Of a stretch of 64,000 nucleotides of DNA, positions 8,849 through 16,733 are shown one piece after another. The first letter of the stretch is position 1, and the number at the start of each line of letters is the position of its first letter. Origin of the DNA: Chryseobacterium polytrichastri (GTDB lineage: Bacteria > Bacteroidota > Bacteroidia > Flavobacteriales > Weeksellaceae); assembly GCF_900142445.1 (NCBI RefSeq), contig NZ_FRAV01000002.1, positions 1-64,000 of the forward strand, given 5' to 3'. A program made the position numbers and the translations under genes. The notes under the pieces are model-generated. The model was given only the letters and a program-made list of their open reading frames with translations, ran no database searches and was not told the DNA's origin.

Positions 8849-8929
8849 AAGTTCATCCTTAAAATTAGATAATTTCAATGAAAAGTGAGAAAAAGATAAA
8901 TAAGTTTATACGAATGTGCAGTAAACAAA

Positions 8930-8958
8930 AAAATCTGCTTCCAAAGGAAACAGATTTT
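8930..8958 (-). terminator. Terminator of the nitroreductase-ohrR-ohr operon
   Basis: An imperfect hairpin AAAATCTG c TTCC aaa GGAA a CAGATTTT lies 24 bases beyond the ohr stop. On the minus strand it is followed by a T-rich stretch. Confidence 0.7.
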
Positions 8959-8982
8959 GAGATATGTGTAAAAGAAATGAAT

Positions 8983-9405
8983 TTAGTTATTGGTAACTGA
9001 AAGTTTCACTTCAATATTATTTCTTGTTGCATTAGAATAAGGACAAATTTGATGAGCCTGATCCGTTAATGCCTGAGCTTCTTCAATAGATACTCCCGGA
9101 ATATTCACATCCAATTCCACGGCTAATCCAAATCCTCCGTTTTCAATTTGTCCGATACTTACCTGAGCCGTTACCGTAGTTTCACCCGTTGTTGCTTTAC
9201 TTAAACTGATCACTCTGTTCAATGCACTGTCAAAACACGCTGAATATCCGGCTGCAAAAAGCATTTCAGGATTGGCAAAATCATCATTGCCACCTCCTAA
9301 GGCTTTGGGCATTCTTACTTCAATATCCAAAACTCCATTTTCACTTTTTACTTGTCCGTTTCTTCCACCTTTAGCGGTAACGCTGGTTGTATATAATGTT
9401 TTCAT
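8983..9405 (-). CDS. ohr: Organic hydroperoxide resistance protein Ohr
   Basis: The protein is 140 residues, the normal length for Ohr of the OsmC/Ohr superfamily. Both redox cysteines are present: C57 in 'AAGYSACFDSAL' and C121 in 'CPYSNATR'. Ohr reduces organic and fatty-acid hydroperoxides, using lipoylated proteins as electron donor. Three bases separate it from ohrR upstream, so they are one transcript. The resulting autoregulated ohrR-ohr arrangement is classical. The lipoyl-ligase gene lipB also lies in this window, but not near. Confidence 0.95.
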   Translation of the reverse strand: MKTLYTTSVTAKGGRNGQVKSENGVLDIEVRMPKALGGGNDDFANPEMLFAAGYSACFDSALNRVISLSKATTGETTVTAQVSIGQIENGGFGLAVELDVNIPGVSIEEAQALTDQAHQICPYSNATRNNIEVKLSVTNN

Positions 9406-9408
9406 ATT

Positions 9409-9843
9409 TTATTTTTCTATTTTGTTTAATATTCTTTGGATGCTTTCTTTTAGCTGTATCAAATCTTCAGGTTGAACATCAATCTTGCGCTGAATTTTAC
9501 CCGGGATTTCACATGCTTTTTGCTGCAGTTGTCTTCCAACATCTGTTAGAAAAGCTTCTACAACTCTTTCATCTTCTTTTTTTCTTTTTCTTGTGATAAA
9601 GCCTTTTCCTTCCAGTCTTTTAAGAAGTGGGGTAAGGGTACCGCTGTCAAGAAACAGTTTATCTCCGATGTGGCTTACAGTAAGTCCATCATTTTCCCAA
9701 AGTACCATCATCACTAGATATTGAGGATAGGTGATGTCGAGTTCATCAAGGAAAGGACGATACAATCCTGTAATCTCTTTTGCAATCACATAGAGCGGAA
9801 AGCAAATTTGATTTTCTAATATTGGCGTTTTTGGGGTTTCCAT
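9409..9843 (-). CDS. ohrR: OhrR, MarR-family peroxide-sensing repressor
   Basis: The 144-residue protein has the winged-helix MarR fold. The peroxide-sensing Cys is at residue 14 (NQICFPLYV), in the same context as Bacillus OhrR C15. Tyr residues of 'DITYPQYLVMMVLWE' and the recognition region 'LDSGTLTPLLKRLE' are conserved. Only one additional Cys is visible (near residue 110), so it may belong to the one-Cys class that uses a small thiol, or form an intersubunit disulfide. It is expected to bind the palindrome at 10548-10567. Confidence 0.93.
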   Translation of the reverse strand: METPKTPILENQICFPLYVIAKEITGLYRPFLDELDITYPQYLVMMVLWENDGLTVSHIGDKLFLDSGTLTPLLKRLEGKGFITRKRKKEDERVVEAFLTDVGRQLQQKACEIPGKIQRKIDVQPEDLIQLKESIQRILNKIEK

Positions 9844-9875
9844 AATAAGATTGAATGAGAAAGCGTTATTAATAA

Positions 9876-10508
9876 TTATTTTTTAATGATGAATTCCTCC
9901 ATAGGAACACGTACTTTTTTCATGGTAGACAACCAGTCTTTTTCCGCATCTCGGTATCCAAGATATAAAAGGCTTACGCTTTTTAAACCTAATTCTTTAA
10001 GGTTAAGAATTTCATCCACTACATCATTACTGAAACCTTCTGCAGGTGTACTGTCGATTTTCAATTCAGCAGCCTGAGCCATTGCTAATCCTAAAGAAAT
10101 ATAAGTTTGGCGAGCGGTGTGTGCAAAATGCTCTGCAGGAGTCTGTGCACCGTAGATTTTTTTCAACATATCAGTGTAACTGTTGAAACGTCCTTGTGGT
10201 AAGTCTCTCACATCTGTATGATGATCGTATACTTTATCAATTTTTTCGTTAGAATAACTATCCCAAGCAGCAAATACCAAAACGTGTGAACTGTCTCTCA
10301 TTACTTCAGGGTTTAATGCACCTTGCACCATTTTTTCTTTCAATTCCTGATTTTCTACGACAACGATACGGAAGGGTTGAAGTCCCGATGAAGTAGGAGC
10401 CAATCTAGCAGCTTCTAAAATGGTATATAAATCTTCTTGTGATACTTTTTTTGATGGATCATATGCTTTTACTGCATGTCTCCAGTTTAAATCTTCTATT
10501 AATGACAT
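9876..10508 (-). CDS. NAD(P)H-dependent nitroreductase-family flavoprotein
   Basis: The protein is 210 residues of the nitroreductase family (PF00881): N-terminal 'RHAVKAYDPSKKVS' with the FMN-binding Arg, 'RLAPTSSGLQPF', and C-terminal 'ELGLKSVSLLYLGYRD'. The family reduces nitro compounds, quinones or flavins with FMN bound. It is the first gene of the operon, 32 bases upstream of ohrR, and the operator is directly in front of it. The context suggests a role in oxidative or electrophile stress. Confidence 0.88.
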   Translation of the reverse strand: MSLIEDLNWRHAVKAYDPSKKVSQEDLYTILEAARLAPTSSGLQPFRIVVVENQELKEKMVQGALNPEVMRDSSHVLVFAAWDSYSNEKIDKVYDHHTDVRDLPQGRFNSYTDMLKKIYGAQTPAEHFAHTARQTYISLGLAMAQAAELKIDSTPAEGFSNDVVDEILNLKELGLKSVSLLYLGYRDAEKDWLSTMKKVRVPMEEFIIKK

Positions 10509-10531
10509 TCTTGTTGTTTTAAATTATGGGA

Positions 10532-10550
10532 CAAATATACGGCAAAATTA
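10532..10550 (-). promoter_or_regulatory. Promoter boxes of the ohr operon
   Basis: On the minus strand two TAnnTTTG boxes are seen: TAATTTTG (10543-10550) and TATATTTG (10532-10539). The first overlaps the left arm of the OhrR-type palindrome, so a bound repressor would block it. Confidence 0.6.
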
Positions 10551-10567
10551 AATTGTACGCAATTTAA
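10548..10567. promoter_or_regulatory. Probable OhrR operator
   Basis: A perfect inverted repeat, TTAAATTG TACG CAATTTAA, lies 40 bases before the nitroreductase start. It closely resembles the AT-rich OhrR operators of Bacillus ohrA (TACAATTAAATTGTA-type). Autoregulation of the three-gene operon is inferred from its position. Confidence 0.7.
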
Positions 10568-10614
10568 TTACGAGAAATAACATTGTTTAACTTTTTTAAC
10601 ATTTAATTTCATAT

Positions 10615-10636
10615 AAAACAACTAAATTGTTGTTTT
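10615..10636. promoter_or_regulatory. Operator-like palindrome in front of the MFS transporter
   Basis: AAAACAAC TAAATT GTTGTTTT is a perfect 8-bp inverted repeat. It covers the -33 TTG (10630-10632) of the transporter promoter. The half-site GTTGTTTTAT (10629-10638) recurs at 12841-12850 in front of the SufR-like regulator, which suggests that regulator controls both. Confidence 0.6.
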
Positions 10637-10652
10637 ATTATTTCGTTTCTTA

Positions 10653-10660
10653 TATCTTTG
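10653..10660 (+). promoter_or_regulatory. TAnnTTTG -7 box of the MFS transporter
   Basis: TATCTTTG, with TTG 20 bases upstream, fits the Bacteroidota promoter. The gene start at 10689 is 28 bases downstream. Confidence 0.6.
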
Positions 10661-10688
10661 CCTACGTAAAATATGTTAAGTGTTGAAT

Positions 10689-11909
10689 ATGGAAAATAAT
10701 TGGAGAAAAAAGTTCGCTATTTTATGGACAGGTCAATTTTTCTCATTGATAAGCAGTTCGGCAGTAGGATTCGCCATTATTATCTGGTTGAGTTTAGAAA
10801 CAGGATCCGCAGAGGTTCTTGCGTATGCTGCGATTGCAGGATTATTGCCTCAAGCTTTGATCGGACCATTTGCCGGAGTATATGTTGATCGCTGGGATAA
10901 GAAAAAAACAATGATTGTAGCGGATGGTTTTGTTGCTGTATGTACATTGGTGATGTCTCTCGGTTTTTATTTTGGATATCAAAACTTAGAATTTATTTAT
11001 ATTATACTAGGTCTCCGGTCTGTAGGATCGGCTTTTCATATGCCGGCAATGCAGGCTACGGTTCCTTTATTGGCGCCAAGATCAGAATTGTTTCGGATTG
11101 CAGGTATCAACCAGATCATTAAATCTGTTTCTAATATTGCGGGACCGGCGCTAGGAGCATTGGCGATAGGAATGTTATCTATAGGAAATGTATTGCTTCT
11201 GGATATTGCAGGAGCGATAATGGCTATCGTTTCTTTGCTCTTTATTCATATTCCATCTCCCGTGAAAGAAACTAAAAACCAGACAAACTTAGTATTGGTT
11301 TGGGAAGATATGAAGAAAGGGCTGTATGAAGTGCTTAAAAATAAAGGATTGTCGTTTCTGTTTTTGTATTCTATAATCGCAGGATTTTGTTTGATGCCTA
11401 TTGGCGTATTATTTCCTTTAATGACGATTGAGCATTTTAAAGGAGGAAAATTTGAAATGAGTATTATCGAAACCGTGTGGGGTGGTGGAATGCTAGTAGG
11501 CGGAGCCATATTAGGTATCTGGAAACCCAATATTCATAAGGTAATTATCATTAATATATCTCATGTATTAATTGGAATCGCTTTTGCGTGGGTAGGCTGG
11601 CTATCTGCTCAAAGTTTTATATTTTACACCTTACTCACGGGAATTGCAGGTATTGCAGCTTCTTTTTACAGTGCAGGATTTACAGCTTTGGTACAGGAGG
11701 AAATACACGAAAGCCTTTTGGGGCGTGTATTTGCCATGTACTTTAGCATAGAGGTATTGCCCACTGTTTTTGGACTCATCTGCACAGGATATTTGGCGGA
11801 TGCAATAGGCGTAAATGTTACTTTTATCGTGTTAGGATTGGTTATTTTCCTTGTGGGAATTGCTTCTTTTTTAACGCCTTCTTTAATGAATTTAAGAAAA
11901 AAGGTTTAA
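10689..11909 (+). CDS. MFS transporter, drug-efflux type
   Basis: From the ATG at 10689 the protein is 406 residues with about 12 hydrophobic helices. Motif A-like 'GVYVDRWDKKKTMIVAD' follows helix 2. The layout matches the MefA/Tet(V)/enterobactin-exporter branch of the major facilitator superfamily. A GTG at 10680 is an alternative start, three codons earlier. The ATG is preferred since it starts the usual 'MENNWRKKFAILWTGQF'. A regulator with a shared operator half-site lies convergently downstream. The substrate is not predictable. Confidence 0.88.
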   Translation: MENNWRKKFAILWTGQFFSLISSSAVGFAIIIWLSLETGSAEVLAYAAIAGLLPQALIGPFAGVYVDRWDKKKTMIVADGFVAVCTLVMSLGFYFGYQNLEFIYIILGLRSVGSAFHMPAMQATVPLLAPRSELFRIAGINQIIKSVSNIAGPALGALAIGMLSIGNVLLLDIAGAIMAIVSLLFIHIPSPVKETKNQTNLVLVWEDMKKGLYEVLKNKGLSFLFLYSIIAGFCLMPIGVLFPLMTIEHFKGGKFEMSIIETVWGGGMLVGGAILGIWKPNIHKVIIINISHVLIGIAFAWVGWLSAQSFIFYTLLTGIAGIAASFYSAGFTALVQEEIHESLLGRVFAMYFSIEVLPTVFGLICTGYLADAIGVNVTFIVLGLVIFLVGIASFLTPSLMNLRKKV

Positions 11910-11936
11910 AAAGATGGTGGGATTAAATAAAATTCT

Positions 11937-12162
11937 GTTTAAACTAATTAAAAATTTAACCGCAAAAGAATCAAAAGCTATCGTTGATTTATTAAGGATT
12001 GGTTATTGAGAAAGCAAAAGTGTACAAAAGAATACTATTTCGACTCCGCTCAATATGCAAAGATTTTTTAAAACTTATGTGTTCTTGTTTACAGTTCAAA
12101 ATTAGCTTCAATAATGTGCAATTCTTTTGACTCTTTTGTGGTTAAAAATAAAAAGTTTAAAC
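11937..12162. repeat. Dispersed GTTTAAAC-bounded palindromic element, copy C
   Basis: It begins GTTTAAACTAATTAAA, ends AAAGTTTAAAC, and has the inverted pair AACCGCAAAAG / CTTTTGTGGTT. Same orientation as copy B; the core TTTCGACTCCGCTCAATA is shared. It lies between convergent genes, just where a bidirectional terminator might be expected, so its long inverted ends could serve as one. Confidence 0.75.
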
Positions 12163-12185
12163 AAGTTTTAAGATAATGAGCAATA

Positions 12186-12827
12186 CTAAGATGTAGCAGA
12201 CTGCATTATTTGATCAATTTTATACATACAGCGTTTTCCGCCTTCAATAATATATTCTACTCTTTTTATATCAAAGTCTGACCCTATAAGTTGTTTGAAA
12301 TTATTAAGCTCTGAACGACAAAATCCTTGGCATTCTGTTGCAGCAGCACATATAGGACAGTGGTTTTCAATAAGGAAATAAGAGTCGTTTTCTTTTTTCC
12401 ATTCGGCCATATAACCTTCTTCCGTTCGCTTTTGTACAAGAATATCAAGCTTTTCTTCAAAGGTTGTGGCGAGGTCCATAACCTGTGCATATTTGGTATA
12501 CAGCTCATTTTCCCGATCGTTAATTAAAAGATCCAATGCGTTTTCTCCCAAGAGTTTTTTTACTGATTTGATGAGTTGTACACTCACCTCCGCATGCGTA
12601 TCTGGAAATTTAGAGAATCCCTTTTCTGTAAGAGCATAATAAGTGGATGGGCGGCCTACACCTTCACTTTTTACTTCTGCTTTTACCAATCCTTCTGAAG
12701 CGAAATTTAACAAACGTTTTCTAACACCTTCTTTAGTGATGCCCAATTCTTCAGCAATGAGTTGTGAGGTAACTTCACCTCTCATTTTTAATAACATTAA
12801 TATTTTATCTGACGGATTTTTTTTCAT
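12186..12827 (-). CDS. Winged-helix regulator with a C-terminal Cys cluster (SufR-like)
   Basis: The protein is 213 residues. The N-terminal winged helix (about 5-70) has 'VTSQLIAEELGITKEGVRKRL' as HTH and a wing ending 'GVGRPSTYYALTEKG'. The C-terminal part has five Cys: C157, C160, C166, C170 and C200, in 'ENHCPICAAATECQGFC' and 'GGKRCMYKI'. The layout follows the cyanobacterial SufR family, whose Cys bind an Fe-S cluster. It is therefore probably redox or iron sensing. It carries an inverted repeat at its own promoter similar to the one in front of the MFS gene, so it likely represses itself and the pump. Confidence 0.82.
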   Translation of the reverse strand: MKKNPSDKILMLLKMRGEVTSQLIAEELGITKEGVRKRLLNFASEGLVKAEVKSEGVGRPSTYYALTEKGFSKFPDTHAEVSVQLIKSVKKLLGENALDLLINDRENELYTKYAQVMDLATTFEEKLDILVQKRTEEGYMAEWKKENDSYFLIENHCPICAAATECQGFCRSELNNFKQLIGSDFDIKRVEYIIEGGKRCMYKIDQIMQSATS

Positions 12828-12831
12828 TTAG

Positions 12832-12859
12832 CAACTACAAGTTGTTTTATATAAGTTGT
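12832..12859. promoter_or_regulatory. Operator-like sites before the SufR-like regulator
   Basis: CAACTACAAGTTG begins five bases before the regulator's start codon, and the right arm continues as GTTGTTTTAT (12841-12850), identical to the half-site before the MFS gene. Another half-site, AAGTTGT, follows at 12853-12859. Autoregulation is inferred. Confidence 0.55.
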
Positions 12860-12934
12860 AAAAGTACTAATTCTTTATCATATCTTAAAATCAACCTTTT
12901 TAGAATGTTTCATTACCATTCAATATGATGATTT

Positions 12935-13969
12935 TTACTTTTTATGAAGAGACTGTAAAACAATATTTTTAATTAAAGTTTCAAAATAATAGTATAAATT
13001 ACTCTCTTCACTCATCTGATTTTCCAGAACAATAACGCTCATATCATAGGCTGGGATGTAAATGTTTAAAGAAGCAAAACCGTCTCCTAATCCTGTATGA
13101 CCCAAATATTCAATTCCGTTGTCTTTTACAATTCTGATATTATACCCATAGCCCATTTTTTCTTTCCCGAAAACATCATGTTGTGACATGGCCGAAGCAC
13201 TGGTCATTAATGCATAGGTTTTGGGGTTCAATATTTTACCATTATGAAGGAGGCTGTCCCAGATGGATAGATCTTTAGCAGTCGTAATAACGCCATCTGC
13301 AGGTAGGTTTTCATCATTTATGAAAGGATCCTGTACAACGGTAAGTACATTGTCTTTATTGATATGGCCAGATACAAGATTTCTTCTGTTGGTTTTTGAA
13401 TAGCAAAATGTATTTTTCATTTTAAGTTGCTTGAATAATGCATTGGCCAACTGAGTGTAAGATTTCTTAGAGGTATTTTCGATGATTTTTCCTAGAAGAA
13501 TATTAGATAAATTTCCATATTTAAAATCAGAACCGGGTTTGAAGAGTAAAGGTTTTTCAGTGTCTACAATTCCATGCGTATGATTCAACAACTGATGAAC
13601 AGTAACCGAATCTGCCCAAGGCTGAGTTAAATTGGGAAGGTACTTTTTAATAGGTGAATGCAGATTTATCTTGCCTTTTTCAACTTCTTTTAAAACCAAA
13701 ACGGATGTGATTTGCTTGGTGTTTGACATGATCTCAAATTGGTCATCCATTTGTAAAGGATGTCTCGTTTTTATATTTTCAAAACCATAAGCTTTAGAAT
13801 ATTTATCCTGACCATGTTGAGTGATTAATACAACACCATTGAACGGGCGAGGACTTTTATTTCTTATTAAACTATCTATTCTATTTGCATAGTCAGGTTT
13901 ATTTTGCCCATAAAGAGCTGTGAAAGATAAAAATGAAAGTGCAAGACACAACAGGTTGATAAGCTTCAT
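12935..13969 (-). CDS. Secreted serine hydrolase, beta-lactamase family
   Basis: The 344-residue protein has a signal peptide (1-21, ending LYGQ), SxxK SNTK (82-85), YxN YGN (151-153), and an HTG motif near residue 294. It belongs to PF00144. It is shorter than the 407-residue paralogue at 4041-5264 and not closely similar to it. It could be a D-alanyl-D-alanine carboxypeptidase, an esterase or a lactamase. No partner genes are close. Confidence 0.85.
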   Translation of the reverse strand: MKLINLLCLALSFLSFTALYGQNKPDYANRIDSLIRNKSPRPFNGVVLITQHGQDKYSKAYGFENIKTRHPLQMDDQFEIMSNTKQITSVLVLKEVEKGKINLHSPIKKYLPNLTQPWADSVTVHQLLNHTHGIVDTEKPLLFKPGSDFKYGNLSNILLGKIIENTSKKSYTQLANALFKQLKMKNTFCYSKTNRRNLVSGHINKDNVLTVVQDPFINDENLPADGVITTAKDLSIWDSLLHNGKILNPKTYALMTSASAMSQHDVFGKEKMGYGYNIRIVKDNGIEYLGHTGLGDGFASLNIYIPAYDMSVIVLENQMSEESNLYYYFETLIKNIVLQSLHKK

Positions 13970-14142
13970 GGGGTTGAAAAGTTTTTGGTTTGAAAAATTG
14001 TTTTAAAAGAATAAGAGATTACCCAAAGATAAAATTAAAAATCATTTTGAGCTTTCAAAATCTAAGGTTTATTTGTAATTAGCCTAAAGTTTTAGAAATA
14101 CGAATGTAAATTGATTGTTTGTTTCTGAAATGATAAAACAAG

Positions 14143-14167
14143 AAACCATCATAAAAAATGATGGTTT
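14143..14167 (-). terminator. Terminator of the lipB-lipoprotein unit
   Basis: AAACCATCAT AAAAA ATGATGGTTT is a perfect 10-bp stem. It overlaps the stop codon of the lipoprotein gene at 14166, and a T-rich run follows on the minus strand. Confidence 0.75.
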
Positions 14168-14645
14168 ACTTTTTCTTTATAAATTTAATTTTTGTTTCTT
14201 TTCCAGAAAAATCATTAAATCCTATTGTTATGGTATCTAGATTTTTTCTTTTGGAAATATCATCATAAGTAATACTAAGTTGAGAATCGTGAATTCCACC
14301 TTGCTCAGAATAAAAATTAATATACTTAGGATAATCAATAAAATCTTCTGTTGAAAGTTCTTGCTTACCCGTTTTTATATTTTTTAGCTTAATAATAAAA
14401 GCGAAAAAATTCTTATTAATTCTTAAGTCATTTTTTGAATTGAACTTAAATGAAGTATAAGCATTTTCTAAATAATATTCAGTTTTGTTTATTTTCACTG
14501 TTCTTAAAGAAGGTTCGAATATGTTAATTAGTAAACCTTCCTTCTTTGCCTGATCTAGAGTATCAGGTAAAAAAGTTGTATCTGAACCTACACATGATTG
14601 CAGAAGTATGAGGAATAGGCATAAAAATAATTTCTGTAGATGCAA
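14166..14645 (-). CDS. Small lipoprotein of unknown function
   Basis: The 159-residue protein has a hydrophobic signal and a lipobox 'LLQSC', so Cys18 would be the lipidated residue. The mature part is beta-rich and charged, with 'TEDFIDYPKYINFYSEQGG' in the middle. It starts six bases after lipB and both genes share the terminator at 14143-14167, so it is probably co-transcribed with lipB. No domain is recognised. Confidence 0.65.
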   Translation of the reverse strand: MHLQKLFLCLFLILLQSCVGSDTTFLPDTLDQAKKEGLLINIFEPSLRTVKINKTEYYLENAYTSFKFNSKNDLRINKNFFAFIIKLKNIKTGKQELSTEDFIDYPKYINFYSEQGGIHDSQLSITYDDISKRKNLDTITIGFNDFSGKETKIKFIKKK

Positions 14646-14651
14646 TTTTGA

Positions 14652-15380
14652 TTATTTAGAAATTAATTCCGCTTCAAAAACACCTGCAAAATGTTTTCTG
14701 ATCTTCGCTTTAATATCAATCATTTCTTCTGGTGTTAATTCTCTTTCCAATTCTCTTTTTAAAGAAGTCACTTGTTTGTCTTTGATTCCACAAGGAACAA
14801 TATATTCGAAATAGCGCATATCGGTATTAATATTCAGGGCAAAACCGTGTAGGGTAACCCAACGTGAAGCTTTTACACCCATTGCACAGATCTTTCTTGC
14901 GTAAGGCTTTCCAACATCTAGCCAAACACCGGTTTCGCCAGGAGAACGCTCACCTTTCAAACCATATTCATTGATGGTACGGATGATTACTTCTTCAAGA
15001 TTTCGCATGTATTTATGAATATCCGTAAAGAAATTTTCAAGGTCTAAAATAGGGTAGCCAACAATTTGTCCGTACCCGTGATAGGTAATATCTCCGCCAC
15101 GATTCACTTTCACGAAAGTAGCGTCAATTTCTTTTAATTGATCTATTCCCGCCAGCATATTTTCTTCATGTCCACTTTTTCCTAAAGTATACACGTGAGG
15201 ATGTTCTACCAAAAGAAAATGGTTGGAAGTGGTCGTATGTTGCTCAGCAGGTAAATCGCGGTTTTTTATTTTGGTATCAATAATAGCTTTCATCAGCTTT
15301 TCCTGATAGTCCCAAGAAGGTTGATATTCTTTTACGCCAAGATCTTCAAATTCTACTACTTTATTTTGATTTGTATTCAT
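14652..15380 (-). CDS. lipB: Octanoyl-[acyl-carrier-protein]:protein N-octanoyltransferase LipB
   Basis: The 242-residue enzyme moves octanoate from ACP to lipoyl domains of 2-oxoacid dehydrogenases and GcvH. The signature 'RGGDITYHGYGQIVGYP' spans residues 94-110, and the catalytic Cys is C197 in 'YIVPCGIKDK', preceded by 'TLHGFALNINTD'. It is in the cytoplasm. It begins 79 bases downstream of trpA, so it may be read through from the trp operon or have its own promoter. A small lipoprotein gene follows by six bases. Confidence 0.95.
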   Translation of the reverse strand: MNTNQNKVVEFEDLGVKEYQPSWDYQEKLMKAIIDTKIKNRDLPAEQHTTTSNHFLLVEHPHVYTLGKSGHEENMLAGIDQLKEIDATFVKVNRGGDITYHGYGQIVGYPILDLENFFTDIHKYMRNLEEVIIRTINEYGLKGERSPGETGVWLDVGKPYARKICAMGVKASRWVTLHGFALNINTDMRYFEYIVPCGIKDKQVTSLKRELERELTPEEMIDIKAKIRKHFAGVFEAELISK

Positions 15381-15459
15381 GTGTGGATGTCGATTTTCTT
15401 GTAATGATATAGAATCACGATTTCATACCATTTTTATTGACATACAAATTTAGTGAATT

Positions 15460-16194
15460 TTAATTTTTTACGGAATTAATAAAATCTATGGCTTTTATCT
15501 TCCAATCTTTATTTTGTAAAAGAATATTTACAAAGGCAGTTCCGATAATTCCGCCATCAGCTTTTTCCGTAACGTTTTCAAAATCTTGCTTTGATTTTAT
15601 TCCAAACCCAATCATAACAGGATTTTTCAATGGAAGAGAAGCTAATCTGGAAAGATAATCTTCATTTTTTAATACTGCATTTTCTTTTCCTGTTGTAGAA
15701 GACGAACTTACGGCGTATAAAAATCCTGAACTTAATGAATCCAGATATAATATTCTTTCGTCAGAAGTTTCCGGAGTTACCAAAAATGTGAAATTCAGAT
15801 TGTATTTTTCTAAAATTTTCTGATAATTTTTTTCGAATTCAATAGGCGGAAGATCGGGAATAATTAATCCTGAAACCCCACTTTCTGAACATTCTTTACA
15901 GAAGTTTTCAAAACCAAAACTTAAAACCGGATTGATGTATCCCATTAAAATAATAGGAATTCTGATTTCATTTTTAATCGATTTTAACTGTGATAGAAGC
16001 TTTTCGATGGTCATTCCATTTTTCAAAGCCATCTCATGAGCTTGCTGAATAACGGGCCCGTCTGCAACAGGATCAGAATAAGGCATCCCGATTTCCATCA
16101 TATCTGCTCCGGAATCCTGGATGAGTTGTATAATATCTGCAGTATCTTCCAATTGTGGAATTCCTGCGGTAAAGTATATGTTTAGTTTTTTCAT
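15460..16194 (-). CDS. trpA: Tryptophan synthase alpha chain
   Basis: The 244-residue TIM-barrel enzyme cleaves indole-3-glycerol phosphate and hands indole to TrpB. The catalytic acids are E34 and D45 in 'MEIGMPYSDPVADGP', equal to E49 and D60 of E. coli. The N-terminus is about 15 residues shorter than the enterobacterial protein. Its ATG overlaps the stop of the DoxX-like gene by four bases, so translation is likely coupled. It is the last gene of the trp operon. Confidence 0.96.
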   Translation of the reverse strand: MKKLNIYFTAGIPQLEDTADIIQLIQDSGADMMEIGMPYSDPVADGPVIQQAHEMALKNGMTIEKLLSQLKSIKNEIRIPIILMGYINPVLSFGFENFCKECSESGVSGLIIPDLPPIEFEKNYQKILEKYNLNFTFLVTPETSDERILYLDSLSSGFLYAVSSSSTTGKENAVLKNEDYLSRLASLPLKNPVMIGFGIKSKQDFENVTEKADGGIIGTAFVNILLQNKDWKIKAIDFINSVKN

Positions 16195-16733
16195 ATTTTT
16201 AAAATGTTTAATAATAATCCCACTCCCTCTTGTGCCAGCATCAATACAAATAAAAGGACAAGAATCAGGAGTATTCGTAAGACTATTTTTTTTCTCTGAA
16301 AACTGAAGTTGATTGAAGAACTTTTAATCATAGCAATCAGTTTTTCTTTATTCATAAAAAAGACTATGATGATAAGAATCTGATAGGTTATAGCATTGGC
16401 CATAGCTCCTCTGTGAACGTCATAAAAATAGTTTTGTAAAATGATATTGATCAAAATAGTTGATAATACCAGCCCACCAATAATTCTCGTTTTTGGAATC
16501 AAAAAAAGTAATGAACCGAGTATTTCAAATAGTCCTAAAATGACAGCATACGTTTTTGAATACGAATAAAATGCCCACATGATATCCATTCCCTGATAAG
16601 AAAAAAGAGGTCTTGAATATTCTGAAATTTCTCCAAATTGTGTAAATTTTGCGGCTCCGTAAGTAATCATATAAAATGATACGAAAATCACAAAAGACCA
16701 TTGTAAAGTATTGAGGAAGTCCTTTTTGATCAT
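16191..16733 (-). CDS. DoxX-like membrane protein inserted between trpB and trpA
   Basis: The 180-residue protein has four to five hydrophobic segments and the DoxX-type start 'YGAAKFTQFGEISEYSRPL', followed by 'ILGLFEILGSLLFLIPKTR'. DoxX-like proteins are inner-membrane proteins of poorly defined role, sometimes tied to thiol or quinone reactions. It overlaps trpB by one base and trpA by four bases, so it is translated with them. I know of no established role of DoxX in tryptophan synthesis. Confidence 0.8.
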   Translation of the reverse strand: MIKKDFLNTLQWSFVIFVSFYMITYGAAKFTQFGEISEYSRPLFSYQGMDIMWAFYSYSKTYAVILGLFEILGSLLFLIPKTRIIGGLVLSTILINIILQNYFYDVHRGAMANAITYQILIIIVFFMNKEKLIAMIKSSSINFSFQRKKIVLRILLILVLLFVLMLAQEGVGLLLNILKI

